Source: an uncultured Alphaproteobacteria bacterium
GTDB taxonomy: Bacteria > Pseudomonadota > Alphaproteobacteria > RF32 > CAG-239
Reading direction: 5' to 3'
NCBI GenBank assembly: GCA_944392285.1
Contig: CALXWF010000039.1
Coordinates: 1 to 8,366, forward strand
Length of the DNA stretch: 8,366 nucleotides
A model generated the notes under the pieces. That model made no database searches and was not told the DNA's origin. It was given only the letters and a program-made list of their open reading frames with translations. Every line of letters begins with the position of its first letter. The first letter of the stretch is position 1. Made by a program: the position numbers and the translations under genes. Shown one piece after another: positions 6,719 to 8,366 of this stretch.

Positions 6719-8077
6719 ATGAAAATAATTGTTTGCGGGGCCGGAAATGTCGGTCGGAGTATCGTCGGTTATTTAACCCAAGGAAATAATGACATTGTTG
6801 TAATAGACAGCAATGCCAAAAATTTAATCGATTTATCCAAAGAATTTGATGTCCAACCCATATTAGGCAACGCAGCACATCCGGATATTTTAGAACAAGC
6901 CGGAGCCAAAACGGCAGATTTATTGATCGCCGCGACAGACAATGAAGAGGCTAACATGCTTGCTTGTCAGGTCGGCTATACGCTGTTTAACATTCCGCGG
7001 CGCATTGCACGTATAGACAGTCACGACTATTTGGAGCCGAGCTGGAGTGATTTATATGCAGATACGGCAGTCCCTGTCAATGTAATCATTTCACCGGATA
7101 TTGAAATAGCCAATGCCATATACCGCATTTTGAAGGTTCCGGGTGCAAAGGAATCTTTGCCGCTTTTGGATGGAAAACTACGTCTACTGGCTTTCAAATG
7201 CAAAGAAGATTGTCCGTTAATAAAGACACCTTTGGCACAGCTTGGAATCGTTGCGCCGAATTTGCACATTTCCGTTGTCAGCATTGTCAGACGCGGGCAA
7301 AGTTTCATCCCCAACGGCGAAAACATCTTTGAAGCCGGAGATGAAATATATTTCTTAGTCAAAACGTCTGAGGTTGCTGCAACCATAGAGGCTTTCGGAA
7401 TGGAGCATCCGGCCAATGAACGTGTTTTAATTTTCGGCGGCAATCAAATAGCCAGGAATTTAGCCCTAAAGATTGAAAAAGATGACACCATTCAAAACAG
7501 CAAAATCATAGAAGAAGATGCTGAAACTGCCAAAAGTTTGGCTGATAGTTTAAATAATACGGCAGTTATTAACGGTCAGATGCTAAGCGACCTTATTTTG
7601 AACGAGGCGGGCATTGATAAGGTAGACATAACGGTAGCTGTTACTGAAAATGATAAAGATAACTTATTAAGCTCACTTTTAGCCAAAAGCCGCGGTGTGC
7701 CGGAGACGATTTCTTTGGTAAATTCCAGAGCCTATAATACCTTGCTTGACAATATTGGCGACAGTATTTTGGTGGATCGTACGGCAGTAACCATTTCAAG
7801 CATTTTGAAAGAATTACGCAAAACCAATTTGCAAAACGCCTATTCTCTGGGCCGCGGCTTTGGAGAGCTTTGGCAGCTACAATTAGATGTTGAAGATGAG
7901 CTGAACGGCAAAAGAATAGAAGAGCTTGAATTGCCGGAGAACAGTCAGGTTTGTGTTCTATACCGCAATGATGAAATAATATTCCCCGACAGTGATGAGG
8001 TGTTGCAAAGTCAGGATACTTTGCTGGTATTCGTCGGAGCCGGAGACATTAAACGGGTTGAAAAGATTTTTGCCTAA
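6719..8077 (+). CDS. trkA: Trk system potassium uptake regulatory subunit TrkA
   Basis: Cytoplasmic nucleotide-binding gating ring subunit of Trk/Ktr-type potassium transporters. The 452-residue protein has the expected four-part layout: RCK-N at ~1-120, RCK-C at ~140-225, a second RCK-N at ~234-355 and a second RCK-C at ~375-452. The first Rossmann loop is intact (CGAGNVGRS, 6-14, G7-x-G9-x-x-G12) with Asp30 at the end of the second strand (VVIDSN), as expected for NAD(H) binding; GNAAHPDIL and AATDNEEANMLAC follow. The second loop is degenerate (FGGNQIARN, 239-247, Asn and Ala replacing two glycines), so that site may be weak or non-binding. The start is the ATG directly after the dusB stop, with AGAGG at 6706-6710, eight bases away, inside dusB. 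No membrane subunit (TrkH/TrkG) is in the window, so the partner must be encoded elsewhere. Confidence 0.95.
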   Translation: MKIIVCGAGNVGRSIVGYLTQGNNDIVVIDSNAKNLIDLSKEFDVQPILGNAAHPDILEQAGAKTADLLIAATDNEEANMLACQVGYTLFNIPRRIARIDSHDYLEPSWSDLYADTAVPVNVIISPDIEIANAIYRILKVPGAKESLPLLDGKLRLLAFKCKEDCPLIKTPLAQLGIVAPNLHISVVSIVRRGQSFIPNGENIFEAGDEIYFLVKTSEVAATIEAFGMEHPANERVLIFGGNQIARNLALKIEKDDTIQNSKIIEEDAETAKSLADSLNNTAVINGQMLSDLILNEAGIDKVDITVAVTENDKDNLLSSLLAKSRGVPETISLVNSRAYNTLLDNIGDSILVDRTAVTISSILKELRKTNLQNAYSLGRGFGELWQLQLDVEDELNGKRIEELELPENSQVCVLYRNDEIIFPDSDEVLQSQDTLLVFVGAGDIKRVEKIFA

Positions 8078-8090
8078 GTTTTGATGTTAT

Positions 8091-8115
8091 AGATTAGGAA
8101 TTCATTAATCTTTTT
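8091..8115 (+). terminator. Weak intrinsic terminator after trkA
   Basis: The stem AGATTAG (8091-8097) pairs with TTAATCT (8105-8111), with one G-U closing pair, around a short loop; a run of T continues to 8115. It starts 13 bases after the trkA stop. The stem is AT-rich and so weak, but the T run is correctly placed for plus-strand transcripts. There is no matching T run for the opposite direction. Confidence 0.5.
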
Positions 8116-8160
8116 CACCTATACTGAAAGAGTATGATATCATAAATCTATGGTGAGAAA
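8111..8160. repeat. Nested inverted repeat between trkA and the terminal repeat patch
   Basis: The outer arms TTTTTCACC (8111-8119) and GGTGAGAAA (8152-8160) pair over nine bases with one G-U. Inside lie a 5-base hairpin, ATACT (8121-8125) with AGTAT (8131-8135), and an overlapping perfect 12-base palindrome, TATGATATCATA (8133-8144). The T run of the left arm is shared with the terminator. This could be a structured 3' end, a protein-binding site or a small repeat element; no promoter for a downstream gene is evident. Confidence 0.5.
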
Positions 8161-8171
8161 AAGTTTCTGTC

Positions 8172-8192
8172 ATGCTGAACTTGTTTCAGCAT
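8172..8192. repeat. REP-like palindrome, 8-base stem
   Basis: ATGCTGAA (8172-8179) and TTCAGCAT (8185-8192) form a perfect 8-base stem around CTTGT. From memory, palindromes with the core CTGAACTTGTTTCAG are scattered in intergenic DNA of many unrelated bacteria, including alphaproteobacteria. It abuts the first copy of the direct repeat at 8188 and appears to be one module of the same composite repeat. Confidence 0.6.
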
Positions 8193-8366
8193 CTCCAAGG
8201 GCTCATTCGTCCCGTAAGCCTCGCGCGGCATTTCATTTGCGCTTGGCAACTATCGACTCCAGCATCTCCGAGGGCTCATTCGTCCCGTAAGGTTCAAACT
8301 TCGCCTATGGGGCGGGACGCCGACTGCGGCTCGTTTTCACCAACTATCGACTCCAGGGTCTCTTTG
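8188..8366. repeat. Composite dispersed-repeat patch, GC-richer, running off the window
   Basis: Two copies of a 31-base unit lie at 8188-8218 and 8261-8291, differing at one base (A8197 versus G8270); both contain GGGCTCATTCGTCCCGTAAG. A second 16-base unit, CAACTATCGACTCCAG, occurs at 8247-8262 and 8341-8356. The modules therefore alternate: CAACTATCGACTCCAG leads into the 31-base unit, then a variable spacer of 20-60 bases. CGTCCCG (8281-8287) can pair with CGGGACG (8313-8319). Base composition is clearly richer in G and C than the genes. Stops occur in the frames I read through the units and no gene start is seen. It is read as a non-coding interspersed repeat family; the window end inside it suggests a contig edge. 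Confidence 0.7.

Noticed and set aside
7027..7443. A 138-codon minus-strand open frame inside trkA
   Set aside because: It lies wholly within a well-supported TrkA reading frame and shows no domain or initiation signal.
8188..8366. CRISPR array
   Set aside because: Only two copies of each unit exist, the two unit types alternate, and spacers differ greatly in length.

Overview
The window looks like a piece of an AT-rich alphaproteobacterial genome. The evidence is a NifR3-type DusB next to TrkA, which in this class usually flank the ntrBC-ntrYX genes, a small protein resembling a conserved alphaproteobacterial family, and a membrane-anchored giant coiled-coil protein with the layout of alphaproteobacterial polarity factors. 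The AT-rich codon use and the missing ntr genes would fit a host-associated or streamlined lineage such as gut Rhodospirillales relatives. That placement is inference, not something the sequence proves.

Layout: all six genes are on the plus strand. Positions 37-1022 hold a GNAT-family acetyltransferase overlapping by four bases (ATGA) a 59-residue protein. A 131-base gap (1023-1153) with a short hairpin and a repeated octamer precedes a second, very tight gene group. It consists of a 1334-residue coiled-coil membrane protein (1154-5158), an unrecognised 190-residue protein (5170-5742, 11 bases later), dusB (5747-6718, 4 bases later) and trkA (6719-8077, 0 bases later). A weak intrinsic terminator follows trkA. 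The last 289 bases hold no gene; they contain nested inverted repeats and then a GC-richer patch of direct repeats that runs off the window edge.

The most striking feature is the 1334-residue protein. After two N-terminal membrane helices, residues 135-1202 can be laid out by eye as 42 units of exactly 25 residues. Only two register breaks occur, one of 11 and one of 7 residues, each the size of one coiled-coil sub-unit. Twenty-five residues spanning seven core layers (7+7+11) predicts a nearly straight cytoplasmic rod of about 160 nm, capped by a compact domain of about 124 residues. TipN-like polarity or scaffold function is a reasonable hypothesis but is not demonstrated.

Working together: dusB (tRNA dihydrouridine) and trkA (potassium uptake gating) are housekeeping genes. 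Their near-zero spacing to the rod gene and the unknown 190-residue gene suggests one transcript, with the rod and the unknown protein as candidate partners.
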